64,000 bases of DNA, from contig CM068373.1 of the NCBI GenBank assembly GCA_034769895.1, forward strand, positions 20,937,967 to 21,001,966. The letters run 5' to 3'. The notes under the pieces are model-generated. The model was not told the DNA's origin. It saw only the letters and a list, made by a program, of their open reading frames with translations, and ran no database searches. The position numbers and the translations under genes were made by a program. This document shows positions 11,301 to 23,109 of this stretch, one piece after another. This stretch comes from Magicicada septendecula (taxonomy: Eukaryota > Arthropoda > Insecta > Hemiptera > Cicadidae). Every line of letters starts with the position of its first letter. Position 1 is the first letter of the stretch.

Positions 11301-11899
11301 ATCCTACCTTATTTCACTGTCCGGTTATTTTACAGGCATAAGATTATTATGAATCAGACGACCTGGTCTGCTTATATAATGCCGTACATTAGCAATTAAC
11401 CCAGATGACTTTTCGAGTATAGCGAAGTAGATCGTATGTTCATGTAAATGGGGAATTTAGTGAAAGTTACAAGTGTTTAAATCTTTATTTGTATTTTCAA
11501 TTGTCTTAACTGATTTAATTTGATAGATTTTATTGTTTTGTTGGTTTATAATACTGTATTGATAACTGTATAACTAGGAACCGTGTTGTAATACAAGTGT
11601 TTTTCTAATTTCATAGAACTGTAAATAAAAAAAAATTGTGAGTACCGATTTATCTGGTGTCTGTTCTGTCATTTATTCCAAAGATTACGATTCATACGAT
11701 CTCGTAAAATCGTAATCACCTGATGACCTGTTGCCTTTCACCTGATGAAATAGTAATTTCTTGGCTCTTTACGTCGTTTCAACAGTATTTTGACTACCAG
11801 TAACTTTTACAATTTATTTATAAGTTTCCTTCGAGGACGTAACTAACAGGTACTAGTGCAATTTATTGTTAAATCCAAGTAGAATATTACATAAAACTT
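11301..11899. other. No gene recognised
   Basis: AT-rich DNA. CCTGATGA occurs at about 11719 and 11750 near a pyrimidine-rich ACGTCG, faintly like a Penelope terminus, but the required stem and GAAAC are not there. Confidence 0.4.
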
Positions 11900-12152
11900 A
11901 TATATAACGGGGAGCCTGCAACAAAAACTTTGTAAAGCGAAGCTTTTTATGTCGGGGGTCCGCACGGAGAGGAGTTAGCAGAAAAAAATCGTTACGAGAG
12001 AAGCGTCACGAGAGAATCGTCACGCGCGTTCGGGGATTCCCGCTCTCGTGGCCGCATCATCGTATATAGAGTACCTCTCTCTCTGTCTCTCTCTCTCTCA
12101 TCCCCTCTCCGAGGGCCCGATCTCAACGGTTCTGTAAATCCCTACTACATTT

Positions 12153-12155
12153 CTT

Positions 12156-12240
<85 letters not shown>
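12153..12240. repeat. (TCTG)n/(TC)n microsatellite
   Basis: TCTG units pass into an uninterrupted (TC)n run of more than 70 bases. A shorter (TC)n lies at 12078-12100. Confidence 0.95.
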
Positions 12241-12244
<4 letters not shown>

Positions 12245-12309
12245 ACTCTCATCCTCACGTGCCACGTTGTATTAAATACACCGTGCTTAGTTTATAAGTA
12301 GTGTTAACA

Positions 12310-12420
12310 ATGGATAATTCAAGTAGTGATAGTGATGAACCAAAACAAGTAATAACTGTTGTAGCGGATATTCATCAAATTCAAAATGTTGAAACAGAGA
12401 GTCATGAGATAACGAGGTAA
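12310..12420 (+). CDS. Short frame, possible first exon of the Helentron gene
   Basis: A 36-codon frame starts ATG and reads MDNSSSDSDEPKQV, acidic and serine-rich, ending ...HEITR then TAA. The last codons, ACGAGGTAAATA, also form a plausible 5' splice donor. It lies shortly downstream of the element's left end, where a 5' exon would be expected. No family is recognised, and chance is possible for so short a frame. Confidence 0.3.
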   Translation: MDNSSSDSDEPKQVITVVADIHQIQNVETESHEITR

Positions 12421-14926
12421 ATAAATAAACATATACATAAATAAGTATATAACAATCGTTTATATACATTAATTTATTGTACATAAACATGAATAAATAA
12501 ATAAATTATATGCATTTATATACATATATTTATGCACACACACACGCGCGCGCGCGCACAGTTTTATATGTGTATATATATTGTAACGATCCGTCGATGT
12601 TACTATGTTTAATCAATCTGTAAATCTGTCAATTTACAGTTGTTATTAATGAATATATCTTTCGGTTGTGACCGATGGAACCTCCTGAAAATATGTTATT
12701 AGACAAATATAATTATAATAATGTTCTTTTAACTTATAATCGTACTACGATATAGGTCTAACTTAGTATTCAGTAGTTGGGTAATATTAACGATATGTAT
12801 CGTGTATTAACTGAATGTAATGAATATTCTTGTCAACCCTAGTCACTCGACGTTAGGAAATTCTATTCAAATTTTGCACTGAAAACACGCTAGTTCAGCG
12901 ATCTCCCGTTCCACCAGCTGTAAGCACTTGGCGCTGTTATTTGCAATAATCGTGTTTCTAGGTTAGCTGTTCATCGGGTTTAAATCAACCTTTTATTGTA
13001 AATTATTCCACCCACTACATATAGTATCTATTCTGCAATAACTTCAAACATTATCTCATACAATAAAGATCCTTTATTAATTTTATCTATTAATTCACAG
13101 TCCCCGTTATCTTCAAAATAATAATATAATCAAATCGATCACACAAAAATATATCGATTATCAATTAATCAAATTCCATAGACTTATACAAATGAAAAAT
13201 AATAATAAATAGTTCTTATCCCAGGGTTCGTAAGGTTCTTGGAACCATTAGTAAGGCCAGGTAAAATGCACAATTAAGGTTACTCAAGTATTACAAAACA
13301 AAATTATTTATCTAAATATATTGAATTTAAAATAGGTTGTTTTTTACCGAGTCGACGAAAACTTCGACTGGCCGTGGACGTCTGTAAACAGTTGACAAGA
13401 CTCAGCTTAACTCATCTTCATCCAGTAAAAGTGTTCTGGCCTTTAATAAACTTGATTGTGGAGTATACTGGGAAGCTCTCAGGAATTCTTCTGACCGCTG
13501 TTCTTCTACTATGATCTTGATAGTTGTCGGCCTCGGTGAAATGAAAATAGTATCCCAGCTTCTTCTGCAAGTGAAGGTTAACTATGCCAAACGAGGTTTT
13601 CTTGTCTTTTCAATAATTCCGTTAGTTTCGGACTATAATTCTCTTCTGATCTTCTGATTATAGGGGAAATCGTTTTAATACCGAATCCAGCGGAATTATT
13701 CTGGTGAATGAGGTGAGGGGTTTTCAACTCTTTTTAAATGTATTCAGTTACAATTTGGAAGTCTATTTAGTTTTATTACTCATCAGTATTATAATAGAAT
13801 TATGTTTCAAAGAGGGTTTTTTAATTTTGATTCATATTTTCTTCAGAATTTATTATTCCTTTTTTAAATGTATCTGCCCATCTCAACCTAATAGCTTGTA
13901 ACAATCAGAACGAATGATTCAATATAAACAACTCATGTACATTTCAGTTGCCTTAACAACCACCTTTCCCTGTCATTGGGTGAAACTAGATATCCTAGAG
14001 CCAGAATTATAGACTATTACTACTCTTTTTCAATAAAATACTCCATGCTTGGATTAATATTAAATTACCTAAAATTCTCACCTAACCTTCCTTCTTAAAC
14101 AGTAAATGTTTTACCATAGTTTCGTTGGACTGGACTTCTTAAAAAGGTATTAATTTCCTTTCACAAATATGGAATTTAGGCCTATAGGTTTTCTTACAAC
14201 CGTTATAACATTATTTGGTTTTTTAACTTAATTTTCTTTTACCTGACCTACTGAACAATTAATTATTGGTTAATGGTTAATTACGTTAATTTTAATTTCC
14301 TGGTGTTTACTTTATTACATTAATTAACTGGTCCTGGAACCCTTCATTAGTTTATAATATAATTGTCAGAACTACTTGTCAAACCTTAAACACTGATTGC
14401 CTTCCTGGCCAAGTTTATAAACATTAATTAACACAACAGCATTATTCAATTTTAGACAATACTTAAAACTTAGTATAATGCCTAACACTGGTAACTATAC
14501 TTGATTGTCTAAAGACAAATTTAACATAAATACAAATATAATCATTGATGAAGTATTCCTATTAAACAACGTCAGTTCATTCCTACCATACTCAAAACAT
14601 AACATAAATATTCTGTGAACATTAACATGTTACAGTATAAAAACAAGCACAATTTATTATATTTAACTATTAATTGGTATGGTTTTTTTATATTCAACAT
14701 TAATTATTGCCTCTTTTGACTTGAGGTACTTCTCAGATGCATTAACTACTGAGCAACCTTAATTCAGGGTATGGTCCTTGACCATGTTTCATTCAATTTT
14801 TTATGTAACGTTGGGGACCTCAACTCTGTTACGTTACAATATATATATGTACATATGGAGTATTTATATAACGTGAATGATAAAATAAATTAATATATGC
14901 ATTTATATACAAATATTTACACACAC

Positions 14927-14983
<57 letters not shown>

Positions 14984-15117
14984 AATAAATATATACATAT
15001 TTATATTGTGTTTGAGTGTGTTTGTGGAGTTTTATATAGGTATATACATATGTAATTATATAGTAATCGTATATATACGTTAATTTGTTATAAATAAACG
15101 TGAATATATACATATAT

Positions 15118-15158
<41 letters not shown>

Positions 15159-15217
15159 GAGTATTTATATAACGTGAATAAATAAATTAATATATGCATT
15201 TATATACATATATTTAT

Positions 15218-15267
<50 letters not shown>

Positions 15268-15290
15268 GGTATATTTATGTACATATTGTG
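12421..15290. repeat. Diverged tandem units with CA cores, split by an insertion
   Basis: Units share AACGTGAATAAATAAAT, TATATGCATTTATATAC and a (CA)n core. They appear at 12480-12560, 14855-14985, 15060-15150 and 15160-15265. CA tracts lie at about 12537-12558, 14921-14981, 15121-15150 and 15219-15265. The array is interrupted by the element at 12587-14838. Confidence 0.6.
12587..14838. mobile_element. Unclassified 2.25-kb insertion with TGTAACG/CGTTACA ends
   Basis: The block is inserted in the CA-rich tandem array. Its ends are short inverted repeats, TTGTAACG at the left and CGTTACAA at the right, flanked by TATATA on both sides. The TG...CA form would suit an LTR-type element, a very long solo LTR or an internally deleted element. 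A DNA transposon with short TIRs that duplicates a TA-rich target is equally possible. I recognise no coding sequence inside, and the interior has no other clear repeat. Confidence 0.45.
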
Positions 15291-15334
15291 TACATATACG
15301 TACATTATTTCTCAAATTTTCATTCAATTTAACA

Positions 15335-15505
15335 ATGAACTCTAATCCGTCGGAATCGACTACAAAATATGGCACAACTATTGATGCAGTTTTTTCAAGA
15401 TTTTTAAATGAAATCGATTCGCAGACATTTGTATCATATTTTAGTTACCATAAACCAATAGTATCTATTGTACAATGTAATGATAGTTTAGATAATAATT
15501 CGTAA
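15335..15505 (+). pseudogene. EEP-type endonuclease C-terminal fragment
   Basis: The frame reads MNSNPSESTTKYGTTIDAVF, then FVSYFSYHKPIVSIV, then ends at TAA (15503-15505), giving 56 residues. GTTIDxVF followed by SYHKPI resembles the last two conserved motifs of EEP nucleases (a [T/S]xIDxIF segment and the SDHxP histidine). The N-terminal catalytic part is missing. It sits about 390 bases before the presumed Helentron right end, where such a domain would finish. A host gene is unlikely. Confidence 0.4.
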
Positions 15506-15660
15506 TGTTATAGTATACATCTTGTAAATAAAATGTAATATTTCATGCAAATTTTTAATTTGTATATAATAAAAATAATATATTTTTTTATAATATATTA
15601 TGTATTTGACAATGTACACATAGATTATTTCTATTTTTGATAATTAATTAAAAAATATTT

Positions 15661-15708
15661 TAATCGGGATAATTTTTATATAGTGGTGTGCAACAGTGAT
15701 CATTCTGC
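15661..15708. repeat. 48-base match to 41373-41419
   Basis: TAATCGGGATAATTTTTATA and TAGTGGTGTGCAAC are shared almost perfectly with 41373-41419. At 41343 the shared block is preceded by CTGACGATGG and TTGAAAGCGC, which suggests a Penelope terminal-repeat scrap. Confidence 0.5.
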
Positions 15709-15940
15709 TTGTAAAAGCAAATTAACAAATATATTTGGATAAATTATTGTTCTTTCCATTAGTAAACTACTTCATATTTTTTATTGTTCTTTCTATTAGT
15801 GAACTACTTCATATTTAATAATTTTCAACTTAATATTTAAAAATTAATATCAACTTTTGTTCATTAAATTTAATTAGTTCTCTATATAGCTTAAAAGCTT
15901 CGCTTTGGTCGGTCACTCCCGAGTGCCACACACCCTAGTT

Positions 15941-16865
15941 GGTTCAAGACGCTTTATCAAGAACAATTTTGGACAGCACAGATTTATTAATGACGAAAAC
16001 AACTCTTTAATATTCACTCGTTGTGACTTGAAAAGCAGTCGACGTGAATAGAACATGGAATGGTAAAATTTATACTTACAAAATTATGTAAGGAAAATTC
16101 CCGGCTTCAAACCCCCTTCAGTTGTCTCTCCTTTGAGTATGTTTCGCTTCACTCAAGTCGATAGATTTATCGATTTCTCGTAAAGTAATTACTTTTCTAG
16201 AAGTTTTTATAAAAAAGTTGATTAAACTCACTATTTATTTTTAAAGTCTGTTTTACTTGGGCTATTAATTACGTAAAGGATAGACTCAAACTTTACTAAA
16301 GGCCTTTTAAGCCCGCCTACTAAAATACGATTTGTCGTGTATTTAATCTTTAATGGAATTGACAATTTCATAATAAATAAATGGTTTTCTTCGTTTTTGG
16401 TCTTGTGGGGGGTACTGTCTGCTACTATAAACTTAAATTTACTTTTTATCTGCAGTTGATGAAATACGAAAGCATTTGTTCTGTGTTTCATTCATGAAAC
16501 CCATAGCATTTTCCTGTAGAACTACAATTTAATGTTTTCAGTTCTTCTGAATCATGCCTGTATACATACCAGTTTCAGACGGATATTAGAATATACAGGT
16601 TTTAACCAGCACTTTTTGTGTTTGTTTTGCTGTATTTGGAATGGGATGGTGTTCACACGCTGTTGGTTTGTTCTAATCGCTGCTGGCTGCATCTAGTCTT
16701 TTAAATTCCCCTGAAATCTGCGGCAATTATTGTGCTTTGAGTCTGCAGTAAATTGTAAAACGTAGGAGTTTTTCTGGTAATGAAACTGACAACAAATAAC
16801 AGCATTCTACAGAATGTAACGTTTAACGATTATCATCTGGTAAATGCCAAATAAGAGACGGAAAT
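15941..16865. other. No gene recognised
   Basis: AT-rich DNA without a convincing open frame or repeat match within the window. Confidence 0.5.
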
Positions 16866-17047
16866 TCTTCTTCTTCTTCTTCTTCTTCTTCTTCTTCTTC
16901 TTCTTCTTCTTCTTCTTCTTCTTCTTCTTCTTCTTCTTCTTCTTCTTCTTCTTCTTCTTCTTCTTCTTCTTCTTCTTCTTCTTCTTCTTCTTCTTCTTCT
17001 TCTTCTTCTTCTTCTTCTTCTTCTTCTTCTTCTTCTTCTTCTTCTTC
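16866..17047. repeat. (TTC)n microsatellite
   Basis: About 60 perfect TTC units. GAA-rich tails end several LINEs in this window on the opposite strand, so the tract may have grown from a LINE 3' tail, though no LINE body is recognised beside it. Confidence 0.95.
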
Positions 17048-17136
17048 ATTTTTCGTCTTTTGTATAATAACAACATCGTCTGCATAATTAAAATAAAGCT
17101 AAGTGTACATTTAAAATAACTTTACATACAAATTGT

Positions 17137-17218
17137 AAACATTATCGGTGTGTTCCGTTTTTGAACCGTTTTAACAAAAACATTATCGGTGTGTTCCGTT
17201 TTTGAACCGTTTTAACAA
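17137..17218. repeat. 41-base tandem duplication
   Basis: Two nearly identical adjacent copies carry CATTATCGGTGTGTTCCG and TTGAACCGTTTTAACAA. This is a recent local duplication. Confidence 0.9.
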
Positions 17219-18261
17219 CTGGAAAAAGCGTTAAACTGTATCTTCGGTTACAGTAAAATTATTGGCTGCAGTCCTGTTAGAGCTAGAGGTGGTTTCTCGT
17301 AATATTTTGTTTAGAACCGTTTTTTTTTTACAGATTAATTTGATTGATATCTCTAAACGTTAAAATGTTTTGAAATAATAGTCGATGTTTTATTTACTGA
17401 ATTTAAAAAACATGAAAAATATATTTTCATAGTAAAACGAGTAAAATGTAAATTTATGAGTGAAAGGTTTTTACGAATTTATAGTTGGTGGGTAATTTAC
17501 ATTGCCAAAGTTGAGCCAGAAAAAGCTATAAGGTAAAATACTTGCTAAAATAAGGCATTATTTACAAGTGGTACGCTGACAGAATACTGTAGGGGGTGAA
17601 GAAACCTGTCGATACTGACAAATGAGATTCATACATGCGCGCTGATTACGCGTTAGGAACAATCGTTTTGGGTGAGAGAAGAAGGACAACGATATCAAAG
17701 GTACACTTTCCAGGCCTACCTGATTTGGAATGAAATAAGCTACCGTTTGCGTTGCCTCTTTATTTTGTTTGTGTGTGAAATACGTTTCTGTTAACCTTGG
17801 TAAAATGAAATTAACTGTAATATTACTATTGCTCTCTTTCAAATAGTAAAATGGAAGTTATGAATATCAATAAAATAAAGCTTACATGTAAATTGATGTA
17901 AATTTTATAAAATTATATTATTTTTTATATAAAGAATAGTATTATGTTAGATTAAAACGATTCAATTTTTATAGCAGCATTTTTTCTGGCTAACATTAAA
18001 TAAATACTTAAAAATCGGTATGGAAAACCATACATGACTTCTATGTTCTTAGATTTTTATTTCAAATCATATACTTGAATTCAGTTTGATAATTTCTAAA
18101 AAAAATATACCCCACCTTAAAACTATTTTCACTATTTATAGATATTTTTGTTGTTTATTGGGTAGTTGTTTAATATAATGTTATTTTCGAATCACTTTGT
18201 CTATAAAAATTAGTTACTTTATTCTTATAAGGAAACTGAACTACGGAAATAATGACGGTAT
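17219..18261. other. No gene recognised
   Basis: AT-rich. About 17607-17655 weakly echoes 2735-2785. Confidence 0.45.
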
Positions 18262-19571
18262 AATTATATATATATATATATATATATATAGGAATGTTAA
18301 TTATCGACCGTATTATTATACTGTTAATGATTTTGAGGTTCGGTCATTAATTATGAAAACTCAGTTTTGCGACGTTTCGAGATTTATTCTTCTCATAATC
18401 ATGCCTACAACATTAAAATATAGTCTTACTACAATTATATTATTTGTAAGTGTGTATAGGTGTGTGTAAAGTCATACATTACTATAACTATTTACTTACA
18501 TTAACTGTGAGATGAGCTACAGCAACCACATTACACTAAACACTTATCACAGTTCCATACTTATACACATATAACACATTACAATTGTATAGTGTTAGCG
18601 TTATGTAGTTACCTGATAGACTGCCAGCGATATAAAATTTTAATAGTACCTAACTAGAAAGTTGTTCAGTATTCCTATACCTGTAAACTATTGTCCATTT
18701 TAAAAAGAGTGAATAAGATTAGAATAACACTTGCTAAGACTTTGTACGTCCGTTTTCTTGTTAACTGAAAGGTGTTTATTCTTCTCTATTGTTAGCATTT
18801 CTAAGAATTGCCGTTTAAAATGATTACTTTCTGCATGAATTACTTTAGCTTTGTGAAACTGAAACGAGTGACCGTGTGTACGGGCGTGTTGTGTTAGGGC
18901 CGTGGGATCAGGTCTGTTTGTATTTACTTTCTGGCAGCTATATTTATGTTGATAAATACGTCTTTTAAAGTACTGTTCAGAACAACCGTAATATTTTTTT
19001 CCACAGTTTTCTTCACACGGTATTTCATATATTATGTTGGATCTTAGTTCTATTTCATCCCTGTCTTTAGTATGCGTAAAACATTTATTATTGATAGTGT
19101 TAACGTTTTTTAAAGCTATTTTTGTATTGTGATTAGCATTAGTGAGGATCTTGGAAAGTCTTTCTGATAATGATTTGACATATGGAACAATCCTTTAGTG
19201 AACAACTTTCTAGTTAGGTACTATTAAAATTTTATATCGCTGGCAGTCTATCAGGTAACTACATAACGCTAACACTATACAATTGTAATGTGTTATATGT
19301 GTATAAGTATGGAACTGTGATAAGTGTTTAGTGTAATGTGGTTGCTGTAGCTCATCTCACAGTTAATGTAAGTAAATAGTTATAGTAATGTATGACTTTA
19401 CACACACCTATACACACTTACAAATAATATAATTGTAGTAAGACTATATTTTAATGTTGTAGGCATGATTATGAGAAGAATAAATCTCGAAACGTCGCAA
19501 AACTGAGTTTTCATAATTAATGACCGAACCTCAAAATCATTAACAGTATATATATATATATATATATATAA
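18262..19571 (-). mobile_element. Penelope-like element remnant with inverted terminal arms
   Basis: Arms 18317-18668 and 19199-19550 are inverted copies of 352 bases; I found no difference between them by eye. Each arm is bordered outside by a (TA)n tract (18262-18290 and 19547-19571). The 530 bases between carry, on the minus strand, the GIY-YIG segment typical of Penelope-like retroelements. The arms contain TCTCGAAACGTC, a decayed form of the hammerhead-like core. Inverted as well as direct terminal repeats are known in this class. The RT part is absent, so the copy is strongly 5'-truncated and cannot move by itself. The apparent identity of the arms implies a young insertion or recent correction between them. 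Confidence 0.8.
18700..19194 (-). CDS. Penelope GIY-YIG endonuclease, C-terminal fragment
   Basis: A continuous 164-codon frame without its own start reads VPYVKSLSERLSKILTNAN, then IIYEIPCEENCGKKYYGCSE, then FKRRIYQHKY, ALTQHARTHGHSF, FKRQFLEMLTIEK and ends at TAA (18700-18702). IYEIP...KKYYG is the GIY-YIG pair in the form used by Penelope elements, with the Cys-rich insert and the following arginine (FKRR). The ALTxHA and FLEMxxI blocks are also typical. The endonuclease would nick target DNA to prime reverse transcription. The reverse-transcriptase domain upstream is missing, because the coding part starts at the edge of the inverted arm. Confidence 0.85.
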   Translation of the reverse strand, partial: RIVPYVKSLSERLSKILTNANHNTKIALKNVNTINNKCFTHTKDRDEIELRSNIIYEIPCEENCGKKYYGCSEQYFKRRIYQHKYSCQKVNTNRPDPTALTQHARTHGHSFQFHKAKVIHAESNHFKRQFLEMLTIEKNKHLSVNKKTDVQSLSKCYSNLIHSF

Positions 19572-19729
19572 TTATGTATTTTTGTGGTCACAATTGTCAC
19601 AAATTATTTTGTAGCCTGCTGGGCCGTGGTTGCGAATATTCATGCATAGTTGATTCAAATTAAAATAAAAAAACTTTTGCCTGGCAACAAAATTATTTTA
19701 TTTTTAACAATTACCATTGTTTCAAAAAG

Positions 19730-20226
19730 ATTAAATGGATTTTTTATTCCATTTTGTCAAACTCATTAAATCAATAAAAAATGTGAAAAAATTACCCTTT
19801 CCCCTTTTTAACTACCATTTTTATTTATAGATGTTTCATCTAATTTTCTACAGTGGATTATTATGATCTTCATTTCAGGATACTTTATTTATAAAAATTA
19901 ACTACTTTACTCTAGTTAAAACGTAAAACGTTGCAGGTAAACTACCCCTCTTCCTTAACCGATCTTCATCAAAATCAATAGGCCTTGAGTCCTCTACAAC
20001 TCAGACACACAAAAAATTATTTGATTCTATTTGAATTTGCGGCAGTTATCGTTCACCACAGAAAAATTCTACACGCAGACACACACAGAGACACTTTACG
20101 AAAAATTATTTGATTACATTATTTACGAAAAAAATTTTTCGTCACGTTTTGAGTACAATCAGAATCAGAACTTATCTCGAACACGATTTTTTTGCCATCA
20201 CCATACTTCCATTTTCTTACGGAACA
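19730..20226. repeat. Interspersed repeat B, copy 2
   Basis: The same repeat as 85-545 in the same orientation, with moderate divergence and small indels. Landmarks are as in copy 1. It starts about 160 bases after the Penelope element. No coding sequence. Confidence 0.6.
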
Positions 20227-21065
20227 TGAAAGTAAAAAGAAAGAAAAAATAATTATATTTTTCTGGATAGTTCACGGAAATCAGTCTTCACAATTTAAGA
20301 AATTTTATAAATTAAAATTTACAATGTAATATGTATATATGTATGCAATTTTAATGGGATGCAAAATCTCTTTGCCAGTGCGTAGAGTGTCAGTTATATA
20401 ACTTTAAGGATTAAAATTAGGTACTGATTACGGTTGTTGTGTCCGCGCCGTATTATTCAGCCAAACTGCTCTCTATCAGTATGGCTGACATGCGATTCTT
20501 CCTTTCCGCGGTAACACATTGAAGTAAAACAGAAAATCTATTTCTTATAACTTTATAGCAATTGTTGTCTACCAAGCTAGTGCTTCTCTGTAGACATAAC
20601 AGGAAGTGAAGTCTCTATAAAGTTGTGATGTTCTTCCTTTACGTGCTCAGTTAATTTAGAAACTTTTGACTTACCTTCGTTTACATTCTTTAGCCCAAGC
20701 GGACTATCTTCCGTCGAACTGGAGGTTTCACCATAATAGGGGTAAGGACATAAATGTATTCGTTAACAATAATAATTATATTCCTATCGAATGCGCAAAC
20801 ATGTGGGAAAACGGAAAAACTTTTAATATACTACCGATTACTATAATCATACACATTCAAGTATTACTACTATAAAATGTATTCTGATATATTCTTCAGA
20901 ATACATTGAAGGTTTGGAGGTGCAGGATTAACCTTTATGTAGATGAAGTAGAAGACTATCTTAATGATTAGAAAGTCTAGAATGTGGTATTAGTAGAGAT
21001 GTTATAAAGTAGAAAATAGAAACCCAAACGTGGATAAACTCCACGGAATGTGATTTATATTTATC
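20227..21065. other. No gene recognised
   Basis: AT-rich DNA without coding or repeat signals that I can support. Confidence 0.5.
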
Positions 21066-21540
21066 TTTTTTTTTTTTTTACAAGGAAGACTGGAAAACTA
21101 AAGTTCACCGCAGGAGGGTCCGCAGTCCTACGGTGTGTGGGACTCGCATCAAACCACAAACCCTGTTGCTCCGTGGCATGGATCCACCTCGGGACTCAGC
21201 TTTCGCAGTACTTCAAGGTGGTGCCATTTGTTCTTCGTCCTGTGGACGTCCGTCTGTTTTAAATCTTCAACGGGTCCACGTTATCTGTTTTGACAGCGGC
21301 CCTAGAAAGGTCACCCTTAGTACCTTCTCTATGTAGGCTGCTGCTACCTGATCGCAGTTGTTTGCTCTGCAGCGTCAGTCCGATGATATAGTCGGGCGAA
21401 ATCTGTCCTACTACATTTTCAGGGTTTGCCTCTATCTCCTCTTTCCATCTGACACAGGTGAAAAGCTTGTGATGCACATCGTCTAGTTCCTGTTTGCAGA
21501 AAATGCAGTCTGGTCTGTCTACTTTCACCTAGGTAAGCGC
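21066..21540 (-). mobile_element. 5'-truncated R1/Jockey-type LINE 3' end with A-tail
   Basis: The minus strand encodes RPDCIFCKQELDDVHHKLFT, a C-x2-C...H-x4-C zinc knuckle followed by CVRWKEEIE. This is the C-terminus found after the reverse transcriptase in R1- and Jockey-group LINEs. About 200 bases of 3' untranslated sequence follow and end in a 14-base T-run on the plus strand (21066-21079), that is, a poly-A tail. The LINE is truncated at its 5' side near 21540, the usual outcome of incomplete target-primed reverse transcription. Confidence 0.7.
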
Positions 21541-21644
21541 GGAACAGACTGTGACTAGATAGAAATTGAGTTATGAAGTAACTTTTGTCTCGCCATGTTT
21601 GCGATCAGTCCACTCAGGTGTGAACCTAGCGGTCCATCTTCCCT

Positions 21645-21992
21645 TTGTGTCTATCTTTCCTGCCACCGGGCCACACGAGTTTGGCTGCGATTGTAAAATG
21701 TCTAGAGAAAGCATTAGGACCAGAAGTGGAGCCTTACATCATAGTGTTCCTGGATGATATCTTGGTAGTATCAAAAACACTTGCCGAACACATTGAACAT
21801 CTTAACACTATATTCCACAAGGTTAGGGAAGCCCATATATCCCTGAACCTAGACAAGTGCGAATTCATAAAATCCTCAATCCAATTCTATGTCATATTAT
21901 TTCATCCTCAGGTATTCAACCCGATCCCATAAAGATATCCAGTATTACCGATTTCCCTACACCTAAGAACATTAAAGGGTTACGAGTATAGA
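21645..21992 (+). mobile_element. Gypsy-type LTR retrotransposon fossil, RT fragment
   Basis: The plus strand carries part of a Gypsy/Ty3 reverse transcriptase, including the catalytic FLDDILV box, HIEHLNTIF and LNLDKCEF; the thumb begins downstream. It is a short broken fragment without LTRs, bounded on the left by a truncated LINE. An old, inactive insertion. Confidence 0.75.
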
Positions 21993-22077
21993 CCATGCCT
22001 CCATGTGAGCTTGAACTTTACTACTTTGGCCTTCCTCCTGTAAACCTGTTTCCGCTCCTGTGTCATTAGATCGATTA

Positions 22078-22078
22078 A

Positions 22079-22170
<92 letters not shown>

Positions 22171-22188
22171 GTAATAATAATAATAAAA
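22078..22188. repeat. (TAC)n then (TAA)n microsatellite
   Basis: About 93 bases of TAC units pass into a short TAA run. Confidence 0.95.
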
Positions 22189-23109
22189 ATTTCCCCGTAA
22201 TAATAATAAAAAAAACTTAGTTGTCGAGCCCCCGAAACTTAAAAAAAATTTAATAATAGTGGTGTGGTGAAAACATCGACAACAGTAATAACAAAACGAA
22301 CAAAAATAAACAGGAACAGAGACAGCGTTCAAGAACAAGATCAGCAGCCAATCTTGTGTTCTCTGTTCTTCCAATGTGAGTTTAGGAGAAGAACAGCTGA
22401 GCCAGATGAAGGGAATGTGGAAATAAAGGAAATTTTAAGAAAACAGCATAGCTCACACGTGGCACATGAAACTCTGCCTTGAAAATCATTCTCACAGTAG
22501 GCCTACTGGCTGCCTGCAATATGGGGGGGGGGCAAAAAAGTAAACTCTTCCTTTATTTATAAGTTAAAGGTGATATATTCTGTTAACACACACACACACA
22601 CACACACACTCACACACACACACATTTTTTTTTGATTACGGGGGTCAGAAAATCTGTCCAAATTAGATCTGAAATACGGAATCTTGTGTCAGTAGTAGGC
22701 CCATGTGGTTTTGTCGTGGAACTCAACTTTGTTGGAAACCATTATTTATCACAAACGGAGGCAACTGCAAATGAAAACACGTGATCAAAGCGGTTCTGCA
22801 GTGCTGAAAGCGACACAACAACTCAAACAGAAACAATTCCGGGATCAACACAAAACGCTTTGCAAAGGAAATTGCTCGGCTGAGAAAAATACAAGTAAAT
22901 TGCGTACCGGGCTGTGTACAGTAGATAGGTTCCTATCCTGGTGGCTGCCTCTCGAATTTCGCCATACTTTTGATTCTGAGAGTCAGCTAAGTTATTAATC
23001 TCCTCAGTCACATAGTGTGTGTTTGTCGATTGTTGATGAAGTAATCAAATAAATTACAGTTCATTTGCCCAACCGCTAACCGTGTATACCCGGAAAGTAC
23101 GAAATAACT
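22189..23109. other. No gene recognised; interrupted (CA)n
   Basis: Contains a G-run near 22523 and an interrupted (CA)n at 22586-22624. A 97-codon frame at 22705 has no recognisable similarity. Confidence 0.4.

Larger units (their letters stand above)
11900..15940 (+). mobile_element. Probable Helentron (Helitron2-type) remnant
   Basis: A 14-base inverted repeat marks the two ends: AAAGCGAAGCTTTT at 11934-11947 and AAAAGCTTCGCTTT at 15893-15906. The right end is followed by a CACTC/GAGTG hairpin at about 15914-15925. Inside are a short first-exon-like frame (12310-12420) and, near the right end, a coding tail that looks like the C-terminus of an endonuclease/exonuclease/phosphatase (EEP) domain (15335-15505). 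Helentrons are rolling-circle elements whose Rep/helicase protein can carry such a domain. Rep and helicase are absent here. The interior is mainly a diverged CA-rich tandem array, split by a 2.25-kb insertion. The family call rests on memory of the family's style. Confidence 0.45.

Noticed and set aside
11719-11790. Hammerhead-like CCTGATGA pair
   Set aside because: No GAAAC follows and no stem II can be drawn.
16807-17119. Poly-Lys and poly-Phe open frames
   Set aside because: Products of the (TTC)n microsatellite.
18372-18410. Functional hammerhead in the inverted-arm Penelope
   Set aside because: GAAACGTC and a TGAGA/TCTC stem remain, but the CTGANGA box is changed at two required positions.
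22705-22998. 97-codon frame as a gene
   Set aside because: No recognisable domain and no support from either flank.
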